From the NCBI GenBank assembly GCA_938007995.1, contig CALLLW010000016.1, positions 1 through 64,000 on the forward strand: a DNA stretch of 64,000 nt, written 5' to 3'. The notes under the pieces are model-generated. The model searched no databases, had not been told where the DNA came from, and was given only the letters and a program-made list of their open reading frames with translations. Origin of the DNA: an uncultured Granulosicoccaceae bacterium. Lineage in GTDB: Bacteria; Pseudomonadota; Gammaproteobacteria; Granulosicoccales; Granulosicoccaceae. This document shows positions 35,753 through 45,528 of the stretch, piece by piece; the stretch's first letter is position 1; each line of letters begins with the position of its first letter. The position numbers and the translations under genes are program-made.

Positions 35753-37189
35753 CTATTGCGCGGTAGCCATGGATTGTTGCAGTCTTTCGAGTGCTGTGTG
35801 TAATTGTATATCTTTTGCGGCGATAAATTCATCTGCCTTGTCTGGATGTTTTTCACGTACATCCTGTTCCAGCAGGGTTCTTTGGTAAGCCCGGGCGTTG
35901 TCGTTGATATTTAGCGATCCTGTTCTTCGAAACATAAAGTCACTGTCAGTTTCAACAGTTACATCCGGGACAATGCCGTTCTCATGAATCATTTCATGAT
36001 CCGGTCTGCCAAACATGGCGATTGTTGTCCGGACTGCTCCGCCAAGTGGTTCAGCGAGGTTAAATACTTTTTGCACAAGACCTTTACCGAACGACCGGGT
36101 GCCAATAATTATTCCACGTTCGTAAGCCTGTATGGCTCCGGCAACGATCTCTGATGATGACATACTGTCGCCATTGATCAGCACGGCAAGTGGCTTGTCT
36201 GTCAGATGCTCGCCGTGACGAGGCAGCTGTTTTATTGCGCCTGTTTTATATCGTTCGCAATACATATTTTTTTCTGTGCTGAACATCGAGACTATGGCTC
36301 GTGCCGCACGTGTTGAGCCACCCGGGTTGTCGCGAAGATCAAGGATGAAGCTCTCTGCACCCTGGCTGAGCAGCTCGCGTAATAATTTTTCAACTCGCGT
36401 GTGAGTCTTGCTGCCGAAGCGGCTGATTTTGATATAGCCGGTTTTGTTGTTGAGAAGTTCGGAGTCTGTGTAGTGGAGCTCCACTGCTGCACGCTTCACG
36501 GCAATTTGATGGTTGTCCTTGTTGCGCCTGACTGTAAGGTGCCCTGTGGATTCTTTCGGGCCTTTAAGAGCTGCGACAACTTCGCTGGAAGTGAGTCCTT
36601 TCAACAGTTTGTCATCTATGCTGATCAGGTGGTCACCGGGAAGTATGTTCTTGCCATCCATTGGTCCGTTGGCCAGTGGTCCGATAACTATCGGGTAGTC
36701 ATCGGTGATTGCTCTGAATTTGAGGCCGATTCCAACAAAGTTACCGTTGCGGCGTGAGTTGTATCTTTTCAGCGCTTCCGGGTAAATGTAGTTTGCGTAC
36801 TGATCATTGTAAAATTCTATGGTTTCAGAAAGTATTTCACGCATGATGTCAATACGTGCTGCTTCAGCGGTTTCCTGATAATCGTCAGCTTGCTTATCCA
36901 GTTCGCTTTCAATCGCTTCCACTCGCCTGTTGTAGTCATTGATTATCTCCTGCCTTGTCGGTGGGGTTTCCTCAGTAAACAGGGTCAGCTGTGTCTGCTC
37001 TATGATATTGAGCGCTTTAACGAACTCTGCATAGGCAGTTGGTTTGACAGCAGCAGAAGCTGGCGTGGCTGCAGACATGAATATCACCAAAACCAGGCTT
37101 GCAAGTGCGCGTACCGGATTGTAACGGTTGAGTTTCCAGCTTGCTGGCGGTCTGGATACTGCTGGGGTCGAGTAAAGACTCATGGTCAA
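35753..37189 (-). CDS. C-terminal processing peptidase (S41, PDZ domain)
   Basis: A 478-residue exported protease. A signal anchor or signal peptide (about residues 25-46, VRALASLVLVIFMSAATPAS) is followed by a helical N-domain. A PDZ domain (about 145-230, GPMDGKNILPGDHLISIDDK) precedes the S41 catalytic domain. The nucleophile is in NGDSMSSSEIVAGAI and the base Lys in TRSFGKGLVQ. DLRDNPGGSTRAARAIVSMF is the family's conserved loop. CtpA and Prc enzymes trim or degrade periplasmic proteins and lipoproteins, and often regulate peptidoglycan hydrolases. It has its own promoter space of 267 bases upstream and leads the run S41, DUF2288, tag. Confidence 0.92.
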   Translation of the reverse strand: MTMSLYSTPAVSRPPASWKLNRYNPVRALASLVLVIFMSAATPASAAVKPTAYAEFVKALNIIEQTQLTLFTEETPPTRQEIINDYNRRVEAIESELDKQADDYQETAEAARIDIMREILSETIEFYNDQYANYIYPEALKRYNSRRNGNFVGIGLKFRAITDDYPIVIGPLANGPMDGKNILPGDHLISIDDKLLKGLTSSEVVAALKGPKESTGHLTVRRNKDNHQIAVKRAAVELHYTDSELLNNKTGYIKISRFGSKTHTRVEKLLRELLSQGAESFILDLRDNPGGSTRAARAIVSMFSTEKNMYCERYKTGAIKQLPRHGEHLTDKPLAVLINGDSMSSSEIVAGAIQAYERGIIIGTRSFGKGLVQKVFNLAEPLGGAVRTTIAMFGRPDHEMIHENGIVPDVTVETDSDFMFRRTGSLNINDNARAYQRTLLEQDVREKHPDKADEFIAAKDIQLHTALERLQQSMATAQ

Positions 37190-37456
37190 GCCTGGTAGGT
37201 TTGAAAGACTATGCGCTGCAAATCGTGCGCCGTTGTGGTGTTACTTCTGACATGGCTGGTGACTCTGCGGCAGTATAATACCCGGAATCTTGCCCGGTAA
37301 TACCGCTAACGCGTTGCGCTTTGCCTGTGGTTTTTGTTGATCAGGTTTTTTGCTGAACAAGGGATTTAGGCAGAATCAGGGACTTTTGCTGTAAAAGTTG
37401 TGCGCAAGTGATCTGCGCGTGGTGGCTGCCAGAAGAGTAAGACTGGTTTGCGTGAA

Positions 37457-38398
37457 CTACAGGTGCAGTAACTTAGGGGTCTCGCTGCGGAGTACTTTAT
37501 AGCCTGCGGCTTCGAGTAAATCCGCCTTTGTTAAATGCTCGGTTTTGCGACTCAGCGCGAGGCCCATGTTATCCAGCAGTGAAGCTGTCTGGAACTGATG
37601 GTCGTCAATGTGCTGGCCGTGTGAGCTGTCGCGCGGCACCAGAATAGGCCGCTTGCCCATACGCAGTGAGGTGAGTGCAGTGCCTGTTCCGGCATGAGCT
37701 ATGACTACATCAGCCTCACGCATTGCTTGTTCCAGCTCATGTGCCGGCACGACCTCTTTGCCGTCAATGTTTAGATCGCTGACATCGGTTGACCCGGTTT
37801 GCCAAAGCACTGAATCTGCCTCTGACAGAATGTCTGCCAGACGCACGAAGAACTCGCGAAAACTGTAGTCTTCCATAGTGCCGACAGACACCACTGCGCG
37901 ACGGATTCTCGTTGGTTTTTGTTCCAGTGGCTCGGCAGAAAAACCATCAAACACTGACCCGAGAAATTTCCATTGTTCATTGGCCCACGATTCATGCTGG
38001 TTATAGAACTTTATGCCGGGTACCCGACTCAGTGCTTTTCCGGTGACTGACGGACCTTCAACACGAGTCGCTGATTCAATGTAGTGTGTAGGTATGCCAC
38101 GTACGGCACTATACGGTAAGTAGGCAAGTGCAATGGCAGAACCCGTGCTGATAACCGATTCAACCTTGTATTTTCTTACCAGCTTAAATGCCTGGGGTAC
38201 ATTGCGAATCACAGAAGATAAACCGCGAGGCTTTATGTACGGCACGTATTCTACTTGCTGGTCTTTCAGTAAAGATCTGGTTTGTGGCGAATCGAAGGTT
38301 ACCCAGACGCATTCAGAGTTAACACCCTTTATGCGCGGCCATAGCTCGGTGAGCTGTGTAAAGTGGCCACCACTGGACGCCACCAGCATAGTTGTCAT
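37457..38398 (-). CDS. Alg14/Alg13-type fused glycosyltransferase (GT28-like)
   Basis: A 313-residue GT-B glycosyltransferase that joins two parts usually encoded separately. The N-terminal half resembles Alg14/PssD: TTMLVASSGGHFTQLTEL, with GGH at 10-12, and ESVISTGSAIALAYLPYSAV. The C-terminal half resembles Alg13/PssE, beginning IRRAVVSVGTMEDYSFREFF. It contains the nucleotide-sugar motif IAHAGTGTALTSLRMGKRPI, then LVPRDSSHGQHIDDHQ. Such enzymes add a sugar, often GlcNAc or glucuronate, to a lipid-linked acceptor in exopolysaccharide assembly. It lies about 1.9 kb from a WecG/TagA enzyme, but no polymerase or flippase is nearby. Confidence 0.82.
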   Translation of the reverse strand: MTTMLVASSGGHFTQLTELWPRIKGVNSECVWVTFDSPQTRSLLKDQQVEYVPYIKPRGLSSVIRNVPQAFKLVRKYKVESVISTGSAIALAYLPYSAVRGIPTHYIESATRVEGPSVTGKALSRVPGIKFYNQHESWANEQWKFLGSVFDGFSAEPLEQKPTRIRRAVVSVGTMEDYSFREFFVRLADILSEADSVLWQTGSTDVSDLNIDGKEVVPAHELEQAMREADVVIAHAGTGTALTSLRMGKRPILVPRDSSHGQHIDDHQFQTASLLDNMGLALSRKTEHLTKADLLEAAGYKVLRSETPKLLHL

Positions 38399-38693
38399 GC
38401 GGTTGCATCCATAAGTTTTATTATTACTTGAATGGCCAAACGATGAATTGTCTCAGTTAGTAATATGGCTGGCGTCTGAGTGGAAGCTGGTCGGTTAAAC
38501 GTTGTGCCGATATAACCGACGAGCAGCAGCAAGGTATTATCCTACAAATCGTAAGCGGAGGTAGGTTTGCTTACCGAGCTGAAATAGCATCGTTTTTGCC
38601 ATATTGCCAAATCGCTGCGCAAATCGGTGAGGATATATTGGTGATTGTCGCTGCGTGCACAGAATTTTAGACATTGGGCGTGGGTTTTTTGCA
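38399..38693. other. Intergenic region, nothing recognised
   Basis: Space between two minus-strand genes, the glycosyltransferase downstream and the Ldh-family gene upstream. No gene or clear hairpin is seen. It presumably holds the promoter of the glycosyltransferase. Confidence 0.3.
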
Positions 38694-39767
38694 TTAGGTT
38701 GCTGTCTTGAGGCAGTCGTTCAAGTGCGGCGATTGAAGGCCGAATTCGCAGCCAATATCCATGATCTGATTTATAGTTTCCCGGTCAACATCTATGCCGT
38801 TTCGCGTCCGGTCATCACGATTACTCATTTCCGGTTCACCTGGCATAAGCACTGTCTTTTGATCGTGGGCTGGTCGACTTGATTTGATGGACTGATAGAA
38901 TTCCATCACACGTGCCTCGATTTGTTCCTGCGAATCGAAAGCCTGTGGATCAATCAGGATTGAAAACATATTGTTGAAAACGCCGTTGGGTATGTAGTTT
39001 CCTGTGGCAACTGTCTCTTTGCCGGCAATCGCGCCTGCTAGTAATTCAACAAATATCGCCAGCCCGGATCCTTTGTGGTTGCCAAAGGGTGTCAGCGCAC
39101 CTGTTCGATTCAGCCAGATCGGAGAGGGGTCATCGGTGGCGATGCCAGCATCGTCAATTATCCAGCCCAGCGGCACTTTTTCGCCCCGGTTGTAGGCGAC
39201 TCGTACTTTACCAAAAGCTACAGTACTGGTTGCCAAGTCAAGCATTGGTTTGGCCTGACCGTCGATCGGTATGCCGATGCTGATCGGATTTGTCGAAAAC
39301 GAAGGCTCGCTGCTGCCGTGAGCTGCAACCAGTGGGGCGTGGCCCCATACGTTAACAAAGTGCAGTGAAACCAAACCCTTTGTTGCGCAGTATTCTGAGT
39401 AATGACCAGCGCGTGAAACGTGTCCGCTGTTGCGTAATCCAAGCACTGCGACTTTATTTGTGCGGCAGGACTCTATCGCTATATCTAACGACTCTATTGC
39501 CATGCGATGGCCAAAGCCTCGTTTGGCATCAACCACTGTGACCGCACCGCTGGTCGATAACACCTCGAGGTTCTGGTTGGGGATTAAATTGCCATCAGCG
39601 ACTTGCTTGCCATAGGTTGGCAGCATGCCAATGCCGTGAGAATCATGGCCGGCGAGATTGGCTTTGACCAGATGTCCGGCAACAATCCGGCATTCCGGTT
39701 CACTGCAACCAAATCCAGACAGGATTGCCATTGCCAGTTGTTCAAGAGAGCTTGTGGTGTATCTCAT
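38694..39767 (-). CDS. Ldh family NAD(P)-dependent malate/lactate/ureidoglycolate-type dehydrogenase
   Basis: A 357-residue oxidoreductase of the type-2 malate/L-lactate dehydrogenase family, unrelated to the Rossmann-fold LDHs. Characteristic stretches are AGHDSHGIGMLPTYGKQVAD with the catalytic His, VAVLGLRNSGHVSRAGHYSE, EPSFSTNPISIGIP, MLDLATSTVAFGKVRVA and TPFGNHKGSGLAIFVELLAG. Members oxidise 2-hydroxy acids or reduce 2-oxo acids and delta1-piperideine-2-carboxylate. The exact substrate is unknown. The cytosolic gene stands alone, divergent from wecG. Confidence 0.88.
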   Translation of the reverse strand: MRYTTSSLEQLAMAILSGFGCSEPECRIVAGHLVKANLAGHDSHGIGMLPTYGKQVADGNLIPNQNLEVLSTSGAVTVVDAKRGFGHRMAIESLDIAIESCRTNKVAVLGLRNSGHVSRAGHYSEYCATKGLVSLHFVNVWGHAPLVAAHGSSEPSFSTNPISIGIPIDGQAKPMLDLATSTVAFGKVRVAYNRGEKVPLGWIIDDAGIATDDPSPIWLNRTGALTPFGNHKGSGLAIFVELLAGAIAGKETVATGNYIPNGVFNNMFSILIDPQAFDSQEQIEARVMEFYQSIKSSRPAHDQKTVLMPGEPEMSNRDDRTRNGIDVDRETINQIMDIGCEFGLQSPHLNDCLKTAT

Positions 39768-40281
39768 ATCGAGCCTTCGGTTTTTTCCAATGGCGCATCT
39801 TTAGCATGTTTTTGGCTTGGACTGAATCTGACTGAGTGTGTAATGCACCAGTAGAGTGGTTTTTACATGGCAGGGCATGCAGCCAAAAGACGGTTATGAC
39901 TGGTGTGGTGGGTAGCTTCGGTTGTCTTCGTTGCAATGGTGAGCTGCGCGCATATGGGTTACGATATATAGAGGCGGGTTGGTTGTGAACAATGCGACTG
40001 ATTTATGCTCCAAGTGTCAGCACAAATCGATCTACTGAGAGTCAATGAGTCGCCTGTTTTGCAGGAGCACGCGTCGGCGCTCCGGTCGAAAAGCAATAAA
40101 ATTATAGAGTTTTAAATGTTTTACTCCTTCGAAATCAGCAGCGAGCAGTGGTCGAGTCGCACCGGTTGTGAATGCCGATCTTTGCTCTGCGGCAGGCGGT
40201 CAGCGTGTTTTGGGCGACGATCAACGTGTACAACGATTTGCGGCTGCATTTGATTAATATGCTTCAGCTTGGATTACAAAA
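39768..40281. other. Intergenic region between divergent genes, no gene found
   Basis: About 510 bases holding the promoters of the minus-strand dehydrogenase and the plus-strand glycosyltransferase. An AT-rich block lies around 40095-40130. Short open frames are present but none has a ribosome-binding site plus protein-like composition. Confidence 0.35.
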
Positions 40282-41121
40282 ATGGCTTTTCCTGCACAGT
40301 CCTCTCACCGTTTCAACAAACCTGGCGCAAAGGAAATTCAACTCGCTGTGAACGCCCCTACGGATACCATGGATATCGCCAACAAGCTGAACGTGCTTGA
40401 TGTAGAGTTCCTGAGTATTTCAATGGAAGAAGCACTTTCATTGTTGCAGCAGATAATTGACCTCGGGCGAAAAGAGCCAGTATTTTTTATCAACGCAGAT
40501 TGCCTTAATATCAGCTGTACTGATGACGGCTACCGAACCATATTGCAGTCTCAGGATATTGTTCTGCCGGATGGTGCCGGTATAAACATCGCCTGTCGGG
40601 TGATCGGTGAACGCCTGGTTGCGAACCTGAACGGCACTGACCTTATACCGCGACTGTGGGAAATTGCTCCTGGCAAAGGTTATCGTTTCTTTCTATTAGG
40701 TGCGGCGCCCGGTGTGACCGGTCGTATGAAAGCAAAGCTTGAAGAAACTTATCCCGGTATAGAGATCGTTGGAGAGCATCACGGCTACTTCGACCACGAG
40801 ACAGAATCGGAGTCGGTGACAGACATCATCAATGCCAGTAAGCCAAATGTGGTGCTGGTTGCCTTTGGTGCGCCGGTACAGGAAAAATGGATACACCAGT
40901 ACAAAGACAAAATAGAATCCAATCTGGTTGTCGGAGTTGGCGGACTTTTTGACTTTTATTCAGGCGATAAAAAGCGCGCACCTGTATGGATGAGAAGCAG
41001 CGGCCTCGAATGGATGTATCGTTTATACTTGGAACCAGGGCGCCTTTGGCGCCGCTATATTGTAGGCAATCCCTTATTTGTCTATCGCGTTTTAAAGTGG
41101 AAAAAACGACTCCAGTCGTAA
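40282..41121 (+). CDS. WecG/TagA/CpsF family glycosyltransferase (GT26)
   Basis: A 279-residue GT26 enzyme. Motifs in order: VFFINADCLNISCTDD, DIVLPDGAGINIACRVIG (the Asp-Gly-Ala core), LNGTDLIPRLWEIA, RFFLLGAAPGVTGRM, VLVAFGAPVQEKWIHQY, VGVGGLFDFYSGDKKRAPVW and the C-terminal GLEWMYRLYLEPGRLWRRY. These peripheral membrane enzymes transfer a sugar (ManNAc, ManNAcA, glucose and others) onto undecaprenyl-linked intermediates of enterobacterial common antigen, teichoic acid or exopolysaccharides. The family domain begins near residue 33, so a later start such as the Met at residue 30 is possible. It converges on hemH. Confidence 0.88.
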   Translation: MAFPAQSSHRFNKPGAKEIQLAVNAPTDTMDIANKLNVLDVEFLSISMEEALSLLQQIIDLGRKEPVFFINADCLNISCTDDGYRTILQSQDIVLPDGAGINIACRVIGERLVANLNGTDLIPRLWEIAPGKGYRFFLLGAAPGVTGRMKAKLEETYPGIEIVGEHHGYFDHETESESVTDIINASKPNVVLVAFGAPVQEKWIHQYKDKIESNLVVGVGGLFDFYSGDKKRAPVWMRSSGLEWMYRLYLEPGRLWRRYIVGNPLFVYRVLKWKKRLQS

Positions 41122-41166
41122 CACACTATCGCATCGGCGTGCCGTATCTTGTCGGCTGATCCTGCA

Positions 41167-42267
41167 TCAGGCTGTAGCTCCGAGGGCCAATGCTCTATCA
41201 CGTGACGCTTCGAGTGCCGCTTTATTATTGATATCGAGCTTGTCTGACTCAGGCCATCCTTTGCAGTGTCTTTTGATTAACGCGATCATCATTTGAATGT
41301 GTGATGGTTGCGCGTTAAGTGCGGTTATATAGCTAAATTGTTCGCCGCCCGCTTCAATGAAATACTCTCTGTTTTCTTCATCAATTTCTTCGATGGTCTC
41401 AAGACAATCTGCGGCAAACCCGGGGCAGATGACCTGAATGTTTTTGATTCCTTGTGCAGGTAGCTCTTTTAAGGTTTCATCACAATAAGGCTGTAGCCAG
41501 GGCTCTTTACCAAAGCGCGACTGGAATACCACCATAAATTGTTCTTCGTTGAGTTGCAGTCTGTCTGCCAGTAACCTTGATGTGGCCTGACATTGACAGA
41601 AGTAGGGATCGCCTTTGGTTCGGTAGCGTTGTGGAATGCCGTGATACGACATGATCAATTTTTGCGGTCTGCCGTGTTGCTGCCAATGTGTTTCAACTGA
41701 TTCTGCCAAAGCATCAATATAAGCTTGCTCGTCAAAGTACTGATTGATGAAACGACACTCGGGAATCCATCTGAGCTCGCTGAGTCTGGCAGTAACTTCA
41801 TCAAACACAGACGCAACGGTTGAACCCGAGTACTGGGGGTACATGGGCAGCACCACGAGCCGCCTGATATTTTTTTTGCGCATCTCGGTGAGTGCATCTG
41901 CAACTGATGGATTACCGTAGCGCATCGCCAGCAGAACATGCGCGTCGAGCTCTGCAGAAAGTTGTTCCCCGAGTGCATCCGCCTGTTTTTTACTGATACT
42001 TAGTAATGGCGAGCCTTCTTTTTCATCCCAGACCGACTCGTAGGCTTCAGCGGTTTTTGCAGGCCGCACTCTGAGTATGACTCCGTTGAGTATCAGCCAC
42101 CACAAGGCTCTGGGTACTTCTACGATGCGCGGATCACTGAGGAACTGCTTGAGGTATCGTCTGACATCCTTAACCTCGGTGGAGTCCGGAGTGCCCAGGT
42201 TGACCAGTAGCACGCCAAGTTTGGATGGGCTGCCATGTTGATAGTCTGAATCTCCGAGGTATTTCAT
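41167..42267 (-). CDS. hemH: Ferrochelatase
   Basis: Terminal haem biosynthesis enzyme that inserts Fe2+ into protoporphyrin IX. The 366-residue product has KLGVLLVNLGTPDSTEVKDV, the metal-binding His in IMSYHGIPQRY, FQSRFGKEPWLQPYCDETL and CPGFAADCLETIEEIDEEN with the catalytic Glu. The start at 42267 (MKYLGDSDYQHG) has AAGAGAA ahead; the open frame also continues 21 codons upstream. The C-terminal about 40 residues (AALEASRDRALALGATA) extend past the usual end and look helical. A long, AT-rich divergent region separates it from priA. Confidence 0.94.
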   Translation of the reverse strand: MKYLGDSDYQHGSPSKLGVLLVNLGTPDSTEVKDVRRYLKQFLSDPRIVEVPRALWWLILNGVILRVRPAKTAEAYESVWDEKEGSPLLSISKKQADALGEQLSAELDAHVLLAMRYGNPSVADALTEMRKKNIRRLVVLPMYPQYSGSTVASVFDEVTARLSELRWIPECRFINQYFDEQAYIDALAESVETHWQQHGRPQKLIMSYHGIPQRYRTKGDPYFCQCQATSRLLADRLQLNEEQFMVVFQSRFGKEPWLQPYCDETLKELPAQGIKNIQVICPGFAADCLETIEEIDEENREYFIEAGGEQFSYITALNAQPSHIQMMIALIKRHCKGWPESDKLDINNKAALEASRDRALALGATA

Positions 42268-42742
42268 TGTTGTTCTCTTGTTTATCGCTGGGCTGAAGGG
42301 GGCGGCGAGGTATTTTACTGCAACGCCCACGTAGGCGAATCGGAAATGCTGAATTCTTTTATAGCAGTGTTGAAAAACCCCCGTGGGTTAAGTGTGAATG
42401 TATGTTCCAGTTGGAAAAATTCGACCTGAATAGTGCTGTTTTTGAGAAACAAATGAGCGTTTTGACCTGGCTGGCATACCAACGGAAATTTACTACCGCT
42501 GGGCTGAGATCAGTCATTTTTTGGCGCGCGGTTAAATAATGGCCAATGATGGTGTGCCGAGCCTGTCAGGCTGGTCGGTAATTTGACGCGTATTTGGTTA
42601 ACAACATATTAGGATTTTGCTGGAACAGGTCACTTGCGATTCAAATGCCCTGTTGGAAACAACGATTTTCGTTAGGATTGTCAGAAATACCAGGGCGGTT
42701 TGATGTTTCATTTAGTTATCATCAGACAAGACCTAAAAGCAC

Positions 42743-42938
42743 TTATTCACATTGGTTACTTTTCAGCAATGGCGTAAATGAGTTTGCAGGATAAATCAAT
42801 AGTTTTTGGCAGAAAATTTTTAAGTGTTTGTAAATGCTAAAGAATATTCTCAAATAATCTCGCTGCAGAATTTTAGTATCATTGCGGCCGCAGCGGCGAG
42901 TGAACTAGCGCCGGTTTTTTTCCACAGAGTTATCCACA
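42743..42938. promoter_or_regulatory. DnaA-box matches ahead of priA
   Basis: Three 9-mers match the DnaA-box pattern TTWTNCACA in one orientation: TTATTCACA (42743-42751), TTTTCCACA (42918-42926) and the canonical TTATCCACA (42930-42938). The last two are spaced 12 bases start to start and end 15 bases before the priA start. An AT-rich stretch (about 42780-42880) lies between the first and the pair. The space is the divergent hemH-priA intergenic region. Either DnaA regulates priA, or this is a replication-related site; both are inference. Confidence 0.5.
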
Positions 42939-42952
42939 GGCTATTTCTGATA

Positions 42953-45196
42953 ATGCAGGTCAGTTTTGACAGCTTTTCGTCAGATTCTTCAGATTGTGTA
43001 GGGCATAAGATTGTCAGGGTCGCAGTGGCAGCGCCATTATCCCGTCTTTTTGATTACCTGCCAGATGGTGAGCTTGATCGCTATCAGCCGGGGTGTCGTG
43101 TCAGGGTGCCTTTTGGCAGATCGTCTCGTATTGGCGTGGTCACGGGCACCGGTTTTTCGACTCTCGAGTTGTCAAAACTCAAAGCCGTAGGCGAGCTCCT
43201 CGATGAAGAGCCGGTGTTGCCAAAAGAGATCGTCGCGCTGGTTACCTGGGCTGCCTCGTACTATCACCACCCGTTAGGTGAGGCATTTGCAACGGCGCTG
43301 CCTTTGCAACTGCGTAAAGGTTCTTCGGGTGATATAGAACGCCCAAGTGGCTATGTTCTGACCGAGTCTGGCAAGACTTTGCACGCTGTAAATCGAGCAC
43401 CGGCGCAGACGGCGTTGCTGCAGTTTTTACAACTAAGCGTTGGTGCTGTCAGCGCTGCAGAGTGCAGACTGTTTGACAGTCGCTGGTCTGCCACGATGAA
43501 GTCTTTAATAAAGAAGGAACTGGTAAAGAAAGTACAAACAAAATTTCAGCCTGGACGAATAACCTCGTCGATCAGGTTAAACGAGGAGCAACAGCACGCC
43601 AGTGATCGCATACACACTATGTTGCAGGGTTACTATTGTGCGTTGATTGATGGCATCACAGGAAGCGGCAAGACAGAGGTTTATCTGGACGTTGCGCGCA
43701 CAGTGATAAAGTCTGATAAACAAGTGATGGTGCTGCTGCCTGAAATCGGTCTGACACCACAACTGGTTGCGCGCTTTAGAAACGCACTTGATTGTCAGGT
43801 CGAGGTATTGCATTCAGGTCTTAACGATACCGAGCGGATGCTTGCATGGCATGCAGCTGCTGATGGCAGTGCACATGTATTGATAGGCACTCGCTCATCG
43901 GTGTTTGCACCCATGCCAAGGCTTGGTTTGATTGTCGTTGATGAAGAGCATGATGGATCACTGAAGCAACAGGATGGTTTTCGCTATCAGGCAAGGGATC
44001 TTGCAATGATGCGAGCCAGAAAAGCTGAAATACCCGTCATTCTGGGGTCGGCGACGCCATCGCTTGAGTCTTTGCAAAATGCATCCAGAGGATTGATTGA
44101 AACGCTATACCTGCGAAAGCGCGCAGCGGGAGCAAAGCTTCCACGAATGATGCTGATTGATAGCCGTGGTGGCGCAGTAGAGAACGGTATATCCAACCGT
44201 TTACTGCAACAGATGAAGCAAGTACTTGAGCGTGGTGAGCAGGTGATGATTTTTATCAACCGGCGCGGTTATGCACCTGTGTTGATGTGTGAGACCTGCA
44301 CCAGCATTGAAGATTGTGATCATTGTGATGCTCACATGACTGTGCATGCAAATTCGGGCCGACTGCGGTGTCACCATTGTGGAGCTGAGCGCGCAGTGCC
44401 ATTGAAATGCGGTGCGTGTGAAGCAACGACTCTGATCAATGTCGGGATGGGTACTGAAAGAATTGACGAGTTCCTCAGTGACCGTTTTCCGGACTATAAA
44501 GTCCTGCGTATCGATCGTGATAGCACCAGACGTAAAGGTGAGTTACAAAAGCACCTTGCTATGGCTGCCAGCGGCGAGGCGCAAATATTGGTTGGCACCC
44601 AGATGCTTGCTAAAGGTCATAACTTTCCATTGGTAACACTGGTGGGTATTCTGGACGCTGATCGCGGTCTGTTTGGTGCAGACTTTCGTTCAGTAGAACA
44701 GATGGGCCAGTTAATTCTGCAGGTGGCCGGGCGTGCTGGCAGGGCGGAAAAGCCCGGTACTGTATTGGTGCAGTCGCGCAACCCGGATCACCCGCTGCTG
44801 CAGGTGCTGTTAGCCGAAGGCTACAGCGAGTTTGCTGCAAGGCTTCTGACTGAGCGTGACCTTACCAGCTGGCCGCCGTTTGTGAATATTGCGCTGCTGC
44901 GTGCCGAGTCGGTTAACCGGGCAGAGGCAGGGCAATTTTTAGCAGACATCAAAAAGCTGATCAAAGCACAGATTATTGCGGATGCAGAAATTCAGCTGAC
45001 GGTCTCTGCCCTGGGGCCGGCGCATGCGCCGATGGAGCGCCTTGGCGGGCGCTACCGTTCACAGTTGCTGGTGTTGTCCAAGCAGCGAAAACCGCTGCAC
45101 CGGGTACTTGCATGGTTGCGACCTATGCTGGAAAGCCACCCTGATGCGCGCAGGCTTCGGTGGTCTCTGGATGTTGATCCCTACGATATGTTGTGA
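42953..45196 (+). CDS. priA: Primosomal replication restart helicase PriA
   Basis: A 747-residue 3'-to-5' DNA helicase that reloads the replisome at stalled forks. The N-terminal DNA-binding domain has VRVAVAAPLSRLFDYLPDGE. The helicase core has Walker A GITGSGKT (234-241) and Walker B IVVDEEHDGSLKQQD. The zinc-binding region has paired Cys (LMCETCTSIEDCDHCDAHM, RCHHCGAERAVPLKCGACE), followed by GTERIDEFL, RIDRDSTRRKG, GTQMLAKGHNFP and QVAGRAGRAEKPG. The start at ATG 42953 is chosen because upstream codons are not PriA-like and overlap the DnaA boxes. In many gammaproteobacteria argS follows; here it is absent. Confidence 0.95.
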   Translation: MQVSFDSFSSDSSDCVGHKIVRVAVAAPLSRLFDYLPDGELDRYQPGCRVRVPFGRSSRIGVVTGTGFSTLELSKLKAVGELLDEEPVLPKEIVALVTWAASYYHHPLGEAFATALPLQLRKGSSGDIERPSGYVLTESGKTLHAVNRAPAQTALLQFLQLSVGAVSAAECRLFDSRWSATMKSLIKKELVKKVQTKFQPGRITSSIRLNEEQQHASDRIHTMLQGYYCALIDGITGSGKTEVYLDVARTVIKSDKQVMVLLPEIGLTPQLVARFRNALDCQVEVLHSGLNDTERMLAWHAAADGSAHVLIGTRSSVFAPMPRLGLIVVDEEHDGSLKQQDGFRYQARDLAMMRARKAEIPVILGSATPSLESLQNASRGLIETLYLRKRAAGAKLPRMMLIDSRGGAVENGISNRLLQQMKQVLERGEQVMIFINRRGYAPVLMCETCTSIEDCDHCDAHMTVHANSGRLRCHHCGAERAVPLKCGACEATTLINVGMGTERIDEFLSDRFPDYKVLRIDRDSTRRKGELQKHLAMAASGEAQILVGTQMLAKGHNFPLVTLVGILDADRGLFGADFRSVEQMGQLILQVAGRAGRAEKPGTVLVQSRNPDHPLLQVLLAEGYSEFAARLLTERDLTSWPPFVNIALLRAESVNRAEAGQFLADIKKLIKAQIIADAEIQLTVSALGPAHAPMERLGGRYRSQLLVLSKQRKPLHRVLAWLRPMLESHPDARRLRWSLDVDPYDML

Positions 45197-45528
45197 AAAA
45201 TGACTCACCTGATATCCAGATGTAGTGGCTGAGTGGTGCGTTCAACGTTGCTAAAACATTTTCATTGTCTTTTCTAGTCAATAGCTTTTCATGCATAACT
45301 TAAGGCGTTAGAATAGAAAGTGCAGGTAAGCGATTGAATAAACAATTGAAAGTTGCTTGCAAAGTCGTTACTGTATCTAAATTGAAACAATGTGTAGCAA
45401 CTGAACTCGAAGTACTTGTCTGGAAACCATTATCTGGCAAGGTCTGGAGTTTGCAGTAATCTGCTGCGGCACTTTTGCCTGGCTGCCCTGACGTCGCACT
45501 GCCGTGGTGTTTTGTGTCCGCCTAAAAT
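45197..45528. other. Intergenic region after priA, no gene found
   Basis: No protein gene is seen. TTGAAAGTTGCTTGC and later TACTGTATCTAAATTG (about 45345-45383) could be promoter elements for the SPOR gene leader; this is weak. The region takes the place where argS sits in many related gene orders. Confidence 0.3.

Noticed and set aside
42824-42952. PriA start at 42824
   Set aside because: The added 43 residues are unlike PriA and would translate through the DnaA boxes; the ATG at 42953 matches the family N-terminus.
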